Source: Nonomuraea deserti
Lineage (GTDB): Bacteria > Actinomycetota > Actinomycetes > Streptosporangiales > Streptosporangiaceae
Assembly (NCBI RefSeq): GCF_004348685.1
Contig: NZ_SMKO01000020.1
Location: 18,529-82,528, forward strand
Direction: 5' to 3'
DNA length: 64,000 nucleotides
Made by a program: the position numbers and the translations under genes. How positions within the stretch are numbered: the first letter of the stretch is position 1; the number at the start of each line of letters is the position of its first letter. Positions 27,486-36,147 of this stretch are shown here, one piece after another. The notes below the pieces were generated by a model that did not search any database, was not told the DNA's origin, and saw nothing but the letters and a program-made list of their open reading frames with translations.

Positions 27486-27893
27486 TCAGGGCATGGCGCG
27501 GCGGATCAGCTGCGCGAGCAGGTCACGCTCGCCGGGATCGAAACCGCGCAGGAGATCTTCGTCCATCGTGGTCCAGATCTGCTCGACGGGCTCGCGCAGC
27601 GCCTTGCCCGCATCGGTGAGACGGACACGGGACACCCTCGGCCGGTCAGGGTCGGGAACCCGGTAGACGAAGCCCGTACGCTCCAGGCGCTGCAGGGTCT
27701 TGGTGACGGTGGGAGGCTCGACGCCGAGGCGGGCGATGAGCTCGCCCTGGGTCAGGCCGTCCTCCTTCCACAGCTGGTTGAGGAGCATCTCCTGCCCCAC
27801 GTGCAGGCCGAGCGGGGACAGCGCGGCGGCCATCCGGTTGCGTTGGGTCTTCACGACCTTGATCAGCGCATACGACAGGGTCTCGTCCAGCAT
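27486..27893 (-). CDS. MarR-family transcriptional regulator
   Basis: The 135-residue winged-helix protein shows the MarR pattern: VVKTQRNRMAAALSPLGLHVGQEMLL, LTQGELIARLGVEPPTVTKTLQRLERTGFVYRVPDPDRPRVSRVRLT (helix-turn-helix and wing), then the dimerising helices. It probably represses the downstream dehydrogenase and is released by a small phenolic or similar ligand, as is usual for the family. The ligand is not predictable. Confidence 0.92.
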   Translation of the reverse strand: MLDETLSYALIKVVKTQRNRMAAALSPLGLHVGQEMLLNQLWKEDGLTQGELIARLGVEPPTVTKTLQRLERTGFVYRVPDPDRPRVSRVRLTDAGKALREPVEQIWTTMDEDLLRGFDPGERDLLAQLIRRAMP

Positions 27894-28035
27894 CCCCCCA
27901 TCTTGCCCGCGGGCAGGGCCTTTGGCGCATGGTGACCCAAGGATGAGCGGCCTCTTACCGTGTCGTGCGGTTTAGGCGTCGCCCTGCGCGAAAGGGTGAA
28001 GTATCCGGCATGTAGACCCGTCGGGAGACGCAGAC

Positions 28036-29481
28036 GTGACCACACCTGGGGACCCGGACGAGACCCGCCGCGGGCAGGATCCGCACGAAGGCCGTCCGGA
28101 AGAGGGCGCGCCCCGCCACGCTCCGCCGCAACACGAGCCCGAGTGGTGGCGCGAGGGCACGCTGGACGAAGAGGAGCGGGGGCCCACGCTCAGACCGTAC
28201 GAGCCGGGGCCCACGGGCGGCGACCGGCCTCCGGAGGAGTGGTCCGCCGGTGGGCCCGGCGCCGGGCCCACCGGCGGCGCGGCGCCGGACGTTCCCGCCG
28301 GCGGGCGTGCTGGAGGCGGCGACGCCGAGTCCATGGGCGTCGGCGGCGAGTTCCGGAGCGAGGAGTCCGAGGGCCCCGGTCGGCAGGGTGAAGGCGCCGG
28401 CCCGCAGGGTGAGGGCGCCGGTCGGCAGGGTGAAGGCGCCGGGTCCCGGGGTGAAGGGCCCGGGCCGCAGGGTGAGGGCGCCGGTGAGGAGGGCGAGGAG
28501 CCGATCGCTCCCGCGCCACCCATCGTGCCGCGTCCGGACGTGCCGCCCACGCATGAGCCCAGACCGGTCGGCGAGCCTCGCCATCCCGACCTGCCCACCT
28601 CACCGGAGGTGCCACAGCCGACAGGGGGTGACGCCGAGGAGACCCAGGTGTTCCCGATCCCCGGTGGCACGCCGCCGTACCCGGGCTGGACGTCCGACCC
28701 GTCAGAGGGGGAGGGGCCGGGCAGGCCCGCGCCGTCGCGCTACGAGCAGGGCGACCAGCCGAGCTTCGAACCGCCGGGAGGCGGCTCGCGCGGGGGAACA
28801 CCGTCGCCTGAGGGCGGCACCCCGGCCCAGGAGGGCCGCCGAACCTCGGAAGGCCAGGGCGGCCAGGAGGGCTGGCAGGGCCAGGAAGGCTGGCAGGGCC
28901 AGGAAGGTTGGCAGGGCCAGGAAGGTTGGCAGGGCCGGGAAGGCCAGGGCGGCCAGGAAGGCCGGCAGGGCGAGGAGAGGCGGCAGGGCCAGGAGGGCTG
29001 GCCGGGCCAGGAGGGACGGGGCGGGTCGCCGTACCAGGCCGGGGGCACGCCGCGGGACGACGAGCCGACCGTGCCGGGCACGGTGCCCTCCAGCCCGTAC
29101 GGTGGCCCGCCCGGCTACGGCCCCGGCCCCGAATCCCCGTACGGCATGCCGGGAGCCGGTTACCAGCAGGCGAAGCCGGGCAGCGGCCTGGCCACCGCCT
29201 CGCTCGTGCTGGGCGTGGCCAGCCCGTTCCTGGTGTTCGTGTGCTTCACGGGTGTGATCACCGCCATTCTGTCGATAGTCTTCGGCTGCGTGGCCCTCGC
29301 CAAGCGCGCCGGCAAGGGTCGCGCCATCGCCGGCATCGTGCTGAGCGTCCTGTCGCTGATCCTGTTCGCGATCGTGGCCATCTGGTTGTGGAACGTGGCG
29401 CAGGAGTGCGCCGGCCTCCCCGGCCAGCTCGCCGACCGTTGTTTCGAGAGCCAGTTCCCCTGGATGAACAGCGGCCGTTAG
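28036..29481 (+). CDS. Gly/Gln/Pro-rich repeat protein with C-terminal DUF4190 membrane domain
   Basis: The 481-residue protein begins at GTG 28036. Residues 1-380 are low complexity: a Pro/Glu/Gly-rich head, heptad repeats like GEGAGPQ and GEGAGRQ (about residues 118-152), and hexapeptides EGWQGQ and variants (about 272-325). The C-terminal 100 residues are ordered: two hydrophobic helices (ATASLVLGVASPFLVFVCF and a second after CVALAKRAGKGRAIAG) match DUF4190. The long tail is therefore probably cytoplasmic and disordered. Function unknown; similar actinobacterial proteins occur without defined roles. Confidence 0.85.
   Translation: MTTPGDPDETRRGQDPHEGRPEEGAPRHAPPQHEPEWWREGTLDEEERGPTLRPYEPGPTGGDRPPEEWSAGGPGAGPTGGAAPDVPAGGRAGGGDAESMGVGGEFRSEESEGPGRQGEGAGPQGEGAGRQGEGAGSRGEGPGPQGEGAGEEGEEPIAPAPPIVPRPDVPPTHEPRPVGEPRHPDLPTSPEVPQPTGGDAEETQVFPIPGGTPPYPGWTSDPSEGEGPGRPAPSRYEQGDQPSFEPPGGGSRGGTPSPEGGTPAQEGRRTSEGQGGQEGWQGQEGWQGQEGWQGQEGWQGREGQGGQEGRQGEERRQGQEGWPGQEGRGGSPYQAGGTPRDDEPTVPGTVPSSPYGGPPGYGPGPESPYGMPGAGYQQAKPGSGLATASLVLGVASPFLVFVCFTGVITAILSIVFGCVALAKRAGKGRAIAGIVLSVLSLILFAIVAIWLWNVAQECAGLPGQLADRCFESQFPWMNSGR
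28387..28485 (+). repeat. In-gene 21-bp tandem repeats (about 4.5 units)
   Basis: Units starting at 28387, 28408, 28429, 28450 and 28471 encode GEGAG plus two variable residues. The period is a multiple of three, so copy number changes keep the frame. Confidence 0.85.
28849..29010 (+). repeat. In-gene 18-bp tandem repeats (nine units)
   Basis: Nine consecutive 18-bp units encode EGWQGQ and close variants; the middle copies (28867-28938) are nearly identical, which suggests recent expansion. The frame is preserved. Confidence 0.88.
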
Positions 29482-29489
29482 AGGGGCCG

Positions 29490-29927
29490 TCAGAGCGGCA
29501 GGTGCGCTGACAGGTCCGCGCGTGCCCCGCTGGCGGAGACGGCGCCGCGGGCCAGGGCCTCGGCCCAGGTGAGGCGGCCGAGCGCGAGCTCGATCCACGT
29601 GCGGCCGTCCATCTCGACCACGTTGGGCGGGGTGCCGCGCGTGTGGCGGGGCCCGGCGATGGCCTGCACGGCCGCGTACGGTGGCACGCGGACCTCGACG
29701 GTCCTGCCGGGTGCGGCGGTGGCCAGCCGGTCGAGCAGGTGGCGCACCGCCTGCCTGGCCGCGTCGCGCTCGGGCTTCAGCCCGCGGTCGTAGGCGGTCA
29801 GCACGGCGGCCACGAGCGCGTCGGGCAGGGCGGACGCGGGCCCGTCGTAGGGGGGTTGGTCGAGGGCGACGAGCTGGCCGTCGAGGGCCGATCTCAGCTT
29901 CTCCTGGTCGAGCTTGCGTGGTGGCAC
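29490..29927 (-). CDS. Sterol-carrier-family protein (bacterial SCP-like)
   Basis: I place the start at GTG 29927 (145 aa, PPRKLDQEKLRSALDGQLVAL); another GTG at 29978 would add 17 residues. The C-terminal half has PGRTVEVRVPPYAAVQAIAG followed by PNVVEMDGRTWIELALGRLTWAEALARGAVSASG, the pattern of the actinobacterial SCP-orthologue domain. Such proteins are thought to bind lipids, but their ligands are not established. It is convergent with the repeat protein, and purine genes often lie nearby in related genomes. Confidence 0.8.
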   Translation of the reverse strand: MPPRKLDQEKLRSALDGQLVALDQPPYDGPASALPDALVAAVLTAYDRGLKPERDAARQAVRHLLDRLATAAPGRTVEVRVPPYAAVQAIAGPRHTRGTPPNVVEMDGRTWIELALGRLTWAEALARGAVSASGARADLSAHLPL

Positions 29928-30040
29928 GCGACCATTGTCTCCCGGGAAGCGTTCATCAAGACGGAGGTCTTCGTTCACCTGTGGTTTCGCCGGTGGCCGT
30001 AGCGTTCCCCGCCGTACGACCGCACTTCGATGGAGGACCT

Positions 30041-32104
30041 GTGTCGAACCCCGAAGCGGGAGGTCGGCTGCTTCCGCTGATCTCCACCCCGCACAATGGT
30101 GGCCGATCCGCGCTGACCTGTCAGTTCCGCTGCGGCAACGCGTGCGCGCATGAGGTGGCCAACACCACCGGCAACGCCTATTTCGGTGATGTGGTGAAGG
30201 AGGCGCTGTCGCGGCGCGGCGTGCTGCGCGCCGGGGCGCTCGGCGCTCTCGTGGCGGGCGTGGGTGCGGCGGGGGCGGCGCCGGCGCTGGCCGAGGAGCC
30301 CAGGGCGGTGCCGAAGGAGCAGCATGGCGGCCGAGGCGGTGATCTCCGTTTCACGCCGGTGCGGCCGAACAAGGACGACAAGCTGACCATCCCGGAGAAC
30401 TACCGCTCCTCGGTGGTCGTGCGCTGGGGCGACCCGGTGTTGCCCGACGCGCCGGCGTTCGACTTCGACAACCAGAGCGCCGAGGCGCAGAGCAAGCAGT
30501 TCGGCTACAACTGTGACTACGTGACGATGTTCCCGATGGGCCGCGACCGGGCGCTGTTGTGGGTGAACCACGAGTACACCGACGAGAGCCTGATGTTCCG
30601 CGACTACCCGGGCGGCGCGGAGGCCACCGAGGAGCAGATCAGGATCGGCCTGGCCGGGCACGGCGGTTCGGTCGTGGAGATCGAGCGGGAGGGTCGCGCC
30701 GGCGAGTGGAAGCTGGTCACCAAGGGGCGTCGCCGCTACAACCGGCGCATCACCGCCGAGACCCCCATGAAGTTCTCCGGGCCGGCGGCGGGCAGCGACC
30801 TGCTCAGGACGGACGCCGACCCCGAGGGCCGCAAGCCCGTCGGCATGCTGAACAACTGCGCGGGCGGCACGACCCCGTGGGGCACGGTGCTGACCGCCGA
30901 GGAGAACTTCGACCAGTACTTCGTCAACGGCGACAAGGTGCCGGCGAAGCAGCGGCCGTACGTCGAGCGCTACACGATCGCGGAGGGCACGCCGGAGATC
31001 AGCCGCCGGTTCGACCGGGTGGACGAGCGTTTCGACCTGGCCAAGCACCCGCAGGAGTGCAACAGGTTCGGGTGGATCGTGGAGATCGACCCGTTCGACC
31101 CGGACTCCACGCCGGTCAAGCGCACCGCGCTCGGCCGGTTCAAGCACGAGGCGGCCAACACGACGCTGGCCCGCGACGGCCGCCTGGTCGTTTACATGGG
31201 TGACGACTCGCGCTTCGAGTACATCTACAAGTTCGTCTCGAAGGACCGCTACCGGCAGGGGGCCGACCGGCACAACCGCGACCTGCTCGACGAGGGCACC
31301 CTGTATGTCGCCAAGTTCACCGGCGACAGCCCGGAGAAGGAGATCGACGGGTCCGGCAAGCTGCCCGAGGACGGCGAGTTCGACGGCTCCGGCGAGTGGA
31401 TCCCGCTGGTCTCGGGCGACAGGTCGTACGTGCAGGGCATGACCGCGGAGGAGGTGCTCGTCTACACGCGGGTGGCGGCCGACAAGGTGGGCGCGACCAA
31501 GATGGACCGCCCCGAGGACATCGAGCGCAACCTGGTCACGGGCGGCGTGTACGTCGCGCTGACCAACAACTCCGACCGCACCGCGGCCCAGGCGGACGAG
31601 GCCAACCCGCGCGCCGCCAACAAGCACGGCCACGTCCTGGAGATCATCGAGCGGCGCGACGACGCCGGGGCGAGGAGCTTCGCCTGGTCGGTGCCGCTGG
31701 TCTGCGGCGACCCGGACGACGCGAACACCTATTTCGCCGGCTACGACAAGAAGAAGGTCTCGCCGATCTCCTGCCCCGACAACGTGACGTTCGACCGCGA
31801 CGGCAACCTGTGGATCTCCACGGACGGCAACGCGCTCGGCACCAACGACGGGCTGTTCGTGATGCCCGTGCGCGGCAGGGAGCGCGGCCATCTGCGCCAG
31901 TTCCTCACGGTTCCGGTCGGCGCCGAGACGTGCGGCCCGATGGTCACGAAGGACCAGCGCAGCGTGTTCGTCGCGGTGCAGCATCCGGGTGAGATCGACG
32001 GCGCCGGCCCCGACAATCCGGGCAGCCGCTGGCCCGACGGCGACCAGCCGCGCCCGTCGGTGGCGGTCGTCTGGCACCGGAAGGGCCTGAAGATCGGCTC
32101 TTGA
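30041..32104 (+). CDS. phoX: PhoX-family alkaline phosphatase, Tat exported
   Basis: The 687-residue protein starts at GTG 30041 with a ribosome site (GGAGGA). Unusually, about 60 residues including CQFRCGNACAHEV precede the twin-arginine motif SRRGVLRAGALGALVAG and the AAPALAEEP cleavage region; long N-regions are typical of PhoX. The domain holds FGYNCDYVTMFPM, NHEYTDESLMF, NNCAGGTTPWGTVLTAEENFDQYF and GRFKHEAANT. PhoX enzymes release phosphate from phosphomonoesters outside the cell using Ca/Fe. It is probably induced at low phosphate; no PHO box was verified. Confidence 0.9.
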   Translation: MSNPEAGGRLLPLISTPHNGGRSALTCQFRCGNACAHEVANTTGNAYFGDVVKEALSRRGVLRAGALGALVAGVGAAGAAPALAEEPRAVPKEQHGGRGGDLRFTPVRPNKDDKLTIPENYRSSVVVRWGDPVLPDAPAFDFDNQSAEAQSKQFGYNCDYVTMFPMGRDRALLWVNHEYTDESLMFRDYPGGAEATEEQIRIGLAGHGGSVVEIEREGRAGEWKLVTKGRRRYNRRITAETPMKFSGPAAGSDLLRTDADPEGRKPVGMLNNCAGGTTPWGTVLTAEENFDQYFVNGDKVPAKQRPYVERYTIAEGTPEISRRFDRVDERFDLAKHPQECNRFGWIVEIDPFDPDSTPVKRTALGRFKHEAANTTLARDGRLVVYMGDDSRFEYIYKFVSKDRYRQGADRHNRDLLDEGTLYVAKFTGDSPEKEIDGSGKLPEDGEFDGSGEWIPLVSGDRSYVQGMTAEEVLVYTRVAADKVGATKMDRPEDIERNLVTGGVYVALTNNSDRTAAQADEANPRAANKHGHVLEIIERRDDAGARSFAWSVPLVCGDPDDANTYFAGYDKKKVSPISCPDNVTFDRDGNLWISTDGNALGTNDGLFVMPVRGRERGHLRQFLTVPVGAETCGPMVTKDQRSVFVAVQHPGEIDGAGPDNPGSRWPDGDQPRPSVAVVWHRKGLKIGS

Positions 32105-32138
32105 CCTCAAGTTAACCTGAGGCTCTAATGTCCATGCC

Positions 32139-34019
32139 ATGAGCATGGAAATGACCGCGTGGCACCAGTTGTACTCGATGAACAACCGGCAGGAGCGTCG
32201 CTCTGTCTCCAGGGCGACGCTCCGGCGTATCGCCGGGTTCGCCCGCCCGCACCGGCGGAGGCTCGCGCTGTTCCTGCTGCTGAGCGTGGTGATGGCGGGA
32301 CTGGCGGTGGGCTCACCGCTGCTCGCGGGACGCGTGATCGACGCCATCTTCAACGCGGAGCCGCTCAGCGTGGTGGTCGTGGTGGCGCTGATGATCGCGG
32401 GCCTGGCGGTGGCGGAGGCGGGGATCGGGCTGCTCAACCGGTGGCTCTCCGCGGGGCTGGGGGAGAGCCTGATCCTCGACCTGCGCACGGCCGTCTTCGA
32501 CCACGTGCAGCGCATGCCGATCGCGTTCTTCACCAGGACCCGCACGGGCGCGCTGGTCAGCCGGCTCAACAACGACGTCATCGGCGCGCAGCGGGCGTTC
32601 ACCGACACCCTGTCCAGCGTGGCGGGCAACGTCGTGACGCTCGCGCTGACGCTCGTCGCGATGGTCGCCATCTCCTGGCAGATCACGCTGCTCGCGCTGC
32701 TGCTCCTGCCCGTGTTCATGGTGCCCGCGCGGCGCATGGGCACCCGCATCGCCAGGCTGCGGCGCGAGGCGGCCGACCACAACGCCGCCATGGGCAACCA
32801 GATGACCGAGCGGTTCTCCGCGCCCGGCGCGACCCTGGTCAAGCTGTTCGGCCGCCCAGCGCACGAGTCGGCGGAGTTCGCCTCCCGGGCCCGCCGGGTG
32901 CGCGACATCGGCGTACGCACCGCCATGACCCAGACGGTCTTCGTGACCGCGCTGACGCTGGTGTCGGCGCTGGCCCTGGCTCTCGTGTACGGGCTCGGCG
33001 GCTTCTACGCGCTGCGCAGCCAGCTCGCCCCCGGCGCGGTGGTGTCGATGGCCATGCTGCTCACCCGCCTGTACGCCCCGCTGACCGCGCTGGCCAGCGC
33101 CCGCGTGGACGTCATGAGCGCGGTCGTCAGCTTCGAGCGCGTCTTCGAGGTGCTCGACCTCAAGCCGCTCATCCAGGAGAAGCCCGACGCCCGCGAGGTG
33201 CCCGAGGGCCCCGTGTCGGTCGAGTTCGACGACGTGCGCTTCGCCTACCCGTCGGCGGACAAGGTCTCGCTCGCCTCGCTGGAGGAGGTCGCCACGCTGG
33301 ACACGCGCGGCGGCGTCGAGGTGCTGCACGGTGTCTCGTTCCGGGCCGAGCCCGGCCAGATGGTGGCGCTGGTCGGCTCGTCCGGCGCGGGCAAGTCCAC
33401 CATCGCGCAGCTCCTGCCCAGGTTGTACGACGTCGACGCGGGTGCCGTCCGGCTCGGCGGCGTCGACGTGCGCGACCTGACCGCCGACTCGATCCGCGAC
33501 ACGCTCGGCATGGTCACCCAGGACGGCCACCTGTTCCACGACACGATCAGGGCCAACCTGCTCCTGGCCAGGCCGGAGGCGAGCGAGGACGACCTGTGGG
33601 ACGCGCTCACCAGGGCCCGGCTGGCCGCGCTGATCGAGTCGTTGCCCGACGGGCTCGACACGGTGGTGGGCGAGCGCGGTTACCGGCTGTCGGGCGGCGA
33701 GCGCCAGCGCCTGACGATCGCCCGGCTGCTGCTGGCCAGGCCCAGGGTGGTGATCCTGGACGAGGCCACGGCCGCGCTCGACTCCACGTCGGAGGCGGCT
33801 GTGCAGGCGGCGCTCGGCGAGGCGCTGGAAGGCCGTACGGCCGTGGTGATCGCCCACCGGCTGTCCACGATCCGCGCCGCCGACGTCATCCTGGTGATCG
33901 AGGACGGGCGGGTGGTCGAGCGCGGCACGCATGCCGAGCTGCTGGAGGCCGCGGGGCGCTACGAGGAGCTGTACCGCACTCAGTTCGCGGAGCCCATGGT
34001 GGCCGAGGCGGTGGCCTGA
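32139..34019 (+). CDS. ABC transporter, fused permease and ATPase (exporter)
   Basis: The 626-residue half-transporter has an ABC-type transmembrane domain with about six helices (residues 42-340) and a nucleotide-binding domain: Walker A GSSGAGKST (413-421), signature LSGGE (517-521), Walker B VVILDE (537-542), and H-loop IAHRLST. A 14-residue ATG-rich start (MSMEM) allows two starts six bases apart. The protein should work as a homodimer exporting lipids, drugs or peptides. Its 3' end overlaps the convergent MFS gene by 40 bp. No substrate clue is adjacent. Confidence 0.93.
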   Translation: MSMEMTAWHQLYSMNNRQERRSVSRATLRRIAGFARPHRRRLALFLLLSVVMAGLAVGSPLLAGRVIDAIFNAEPLSVVVVVALMIAGLAVAEAGIGLLNRWLSAGLGESLILDLRTAVFDHVQRMPIAFFTRTRTGALVSRLNNDVIGAQRAFTDTLSSVAGNVVTLALTLVAMVAISWQITLLALLLLPVFMVPARRMGTRIARLRREAADHNAAMGNQMTERFSAPGATLVKLFGRPAHESAEFASRARRVRDIGVRTAMTQTVFVTALTLVSALALALVYGLGGFYALRSQLAPGAVVSMAMLLTRLYAPLTALASARVDVMSAVVSFERVFEVLDLKPLIQEKPDAREVPEGPVSVEFDDVRFAYPSADKVSLASLEEVATLDTRGGVEVLHGVSFRAEPGQMVALVGSSGAGKSTIAQLLPRLYDVDAGAVRLGGVDVRDLTADSIRDTLGMVTQDGHLFHDTIRANLLLARPEASEDDLWDALTRARLAALIESLPDGLDTVVGERGYRLSGGERQRLTIARLLLARPRVVILDEATAALDSTSEAAVQAALGEALEGRTAVVIAHRLSTIRAADVILVIEDGRVVERGTHAELLEAAGRYEELYRTQFAEPMVAEAVA

Positions 34020-35410
34020 GGCCCGGCGGGCTCGGCGGGCTCGTCGCCTGGGGCGGGCTCGCGCAGCGCGTGCAGCGCGACCGGGATGCCCGCCAGCATC
34101 ACGGCCGCCGCCACGACAAGGGTGAACTGGTAGCCGTCGAGGAAGGCGAGCAGCGGCGCCCGGTCGACGGCGGCCTGCCTGGCGCTCAGGATCGCGCCCA
34201 GCAGCGTGATGCCGAGCAGCCCGAACACCTCACGTGACACGTTGAGCATGCCCGACGCCACGCCCGACCTGTCCTTGGGCATCCCGTTGAGCACCGCGGA
34301 CGTCAGGGGCACCAGCATGCCGCCGCCCAGGCCGTACAGCAGGAACCAGGGAAGGACGTCCGGGTAGCCGCCGCCGGCGCCGACGCGGGAGATCAGGAAG
34401 ATCGCCACGCCCATGAGCGCCATCCCGAGCCCGACCGTGCGCCCGATGCCGAGCCAGGCGCTGACGCGCTGCGACGACATCGCGACCACGGCCATGACCA
34501 GCGCCATCGGCACGAACGCGGCGCCGGCCTCGGTGGGGGAGAAGCCCAGCACGTTCTGCAGCCACAGCGCGCTGAAGAAGTAGATCCCGAACACGCCGAA
34601 CGACCAGATCCCGCTGGTCAGGAGCCCGCCGCTGAACACCCGCGAGCGGAACAACACCATCGCCACCATCGGCTCGGCGGCCCGCGACTCGGCCAGCAGG
34701 AACGCCGCGGCCGCCGCCGCCGACACGCCGAACGCGGCCAGGATCCGGGGCGAGGTCCAGCCGGCCGCCTCCCCTTCGATGAGCGCGTACGTCAAGGCGG
34801 ACAGGGCGACGGCGGAGGCCGCCAGGCCGGGCAGGTCGAGGCTGCGCCGTACCCGCGTGAAGGCGGGCTTGACCGCCCAGAGCGCGAGGCCGAAGGCCGC
34901 CAGGCCGAGCGGGACGTTGATCAGATAGATCCAGCCCCAGTGCAGGTGCTCGCTGACGAAACCGCCGGCGAACGGGCCGAACGCCATGGAGAGCGCCCCC
35001 GCGGAGCTCCAGATGCCCACCGCCCGGCCGCGTTCGCCGGGGTCGGGGAAGATCTGGCCGATCAGGGCCAGCGCCGTGGGCGTGAGCAGCGCCGCGCCGA
35101 CGCCCTGAACGGCCCGCGCGGCGATGAGCGCCGCGCCCGTGGTCGCCAGGCCGGCGGCCAGCGAGGACAGCGTGAAGATCGTCAGGCCGCCCAGGAACAC
35201 CCGGCGGGCGCCGTACACGTCGGCGAGCCGGCCGCCGGCCAGCATGAGCCCCGCGAAGAGCAGGATGTACGAGCTCACGATCCACTCCAGGTCGGAGATC
35301 GACAGCCCGAGCTCCCGCTGGATCGTCGGCAGGGCGACGTTCCCCACGTTGTTGTCGAGGTACGTCATGAACGTCCCCAGGGTCACCGCGCCAAGCGCCC
35401 ACCATCGCAC
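33980..35410 (-). CDS. MFS drug transporter, DHA2 (14-helix) type
   Basis: The 476-residue membrane protein begins WWALGAVTLGTFMTYLDNNVGNVALPTIQREL, including the D-x-x-x-x-N-V-A-L-P motif of DHA2 exporters, and has about 14 hydrophobic segments. GRLADVYGARRVF is MFS motif A. It should export toxic compounds by proton antiport. It is divergent from a tetR gene with repeated operator-like sequences between them, a common arrangement for inducible efflux. The 3' end overlaps the ABC gene. Confidence 0.93.
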   Translation of the reverse strand: MRWWALGAVTLGTFMTYLDNNVGNVALPTIQRELGLSISDLEWIVSSYILLFAGLMLAGGRLADVYGARRVFLGGLTIFTLSSLAAGLATTGAALIAARAVQGVGAALLTPTALALIGQIFPDPGERGRAVGIWSSAGALSMAFGPFAGGFVSEHLHWGWIYLINVPLGLAAFGLALWAVKPAFTRVRRSLDLPGLAASAVALSALTYALIEGEAAGWTSPRILAAFGVSAAAAAAFLLAESRAAEPMVAMVLFRSRVFSGGLLTSGIWSFGVFGIYFFSALWLQNVLGFSPTEAGAAFVPMALVMAVVAMSSQRVSAWLGIGRTVGLGMALMGVAIFLISRVGAGGGYPDVLPWFLLYGLGGGMLVPLTSAVLNGMPKDRSGVASGMLNVSREVFGLLGITLLGAILSARQAAVDRAPLLAFLDGYQFTLVVAAAVMLAGIPVALHALREPAPGDEPAEPAGPQATASATMGSAN

Positions 35411-35422
35411 GACAGTTCCTCC

Positions 35423-35473
35423 TATACAGCGTACTTGTACGTCGTATAGTTGAACGTGTACGTCGTATAGTTG
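35423..35473. promoter_or_regulatory. Operator array between MFS exporter and tetR
   Basis: An inverted repeat TATAC-N3-GTAC, TT, GTAC-N3-GTATA occupies 35423-35448. The right half-site with its flank, GTACGTCGTATAGTTG, is repeated at 35437-35452 and 35458-35473, exactly 21 bp apart (two helical turns). The block sits directly before both start codons, so a bound TetR would block both promoters. Confidence 0.65.
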
Positions 35474-35482
35474 TCAACCGTG

Positions 35483-36136
35483 ATGGGAAAACTGACCGCG
35501 CGGGCGATCGCGGAGCGGGCCTTGGAGATCGGCGACGCCGAAGGGCTTGACGCCGTCACGATCCGGCGGCTGGCCTCCGACCTGGGCGTCACCCCGATGG
35601 CTCTCTACTGGCACTTCAAGAACAAGGAGCAGCTGATCATCGGCATGGCCGACCACCTGATCGGCGGCTTCGCGCCCAAGCCCGCCGACGAGCGCCCGTG
35701 GCAGGAGCAACTGCGCGACCTGACCGAGGGCCTGATCAACACCCTGCGCACACACCCCTGCGCCAAGCACGTGATCGAGCAGATCGACGCCGTCGCGGTG
35801 CCGAACTTCCTGGCCGTCTGGGACCAGGCGCTCGGGCTGGCTCGCGCGGCCGGGTTCAGCGTGGAGGAGAGCTGTCTGATCACGAAATATCTGCTGCAGA
35901 GCGCCATCGCCATCGCCGACGCCCCGGTCCATCACCAGGCCTACCTGTCCGGCGAGGATTTCGCGCAGCAGGTCAGCTTCAAGCGGCTCGGCCTGCAGTC
36001 GCTGCCCGGCGAGCGCTACCCGCACCTGGTGGAGATGGCCGGCCCGCTGGTCGAGCCGATGGACCCGCACCTGTACGACACGTTCGGCGTCGACCTGGTG
36101 CTCAGCGGCATAGAAGCGCTGGCGGCCCGGCGTTAG
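35483..36136 (+). CDS. TetR-family repressor of the divergent MFS exporter
   Basis: The 217-residue protein has a TetR HTH (IAERALEIGDAEGLDAVTIRRLASDLGVTPMALYWHFKNKEQLI). The C-terminus resembles TetR_C domains of the TetR-class repressors (LRTHPCAKHVIEQIDAV and AAGFSVEESCLITKYLLQSAI). GTG 35480 is an alternative start. The divergent exporter and the repeated half-sites in between make an efflux-repressor role likely. The ligand is unknown. Confidence 0.92.
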   Translation: MGKLTARAIAERALEIGDAEGLDAVTIRRLASDLGVTPMALYWHFKNKEQLIIGMADHLIGGFAPKPADERPWQEQLRDLTEGLINTLRTHPCAKHVIEQIDAVAVPNFLAVWDQALGLARAAGFSVEESCLITKYLLQSAIAIADAPVHHQAYLSGEDFAQQVSFKRLGLQSLPGERYPHLVEMAGPLVEPMDPHLYDTFGVDLVLSGIEALAARR

Positions 36137-36147
36137 AGTCGTGACTC

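Noticed and set aside
28849..29010. Collagen-like or phage-derived repeat protein
   Set aside because: The hexapeptide lacks Gly-X-Y periodicity and the protein ends in a DUF4190 membrane domain; no phage genes are near.
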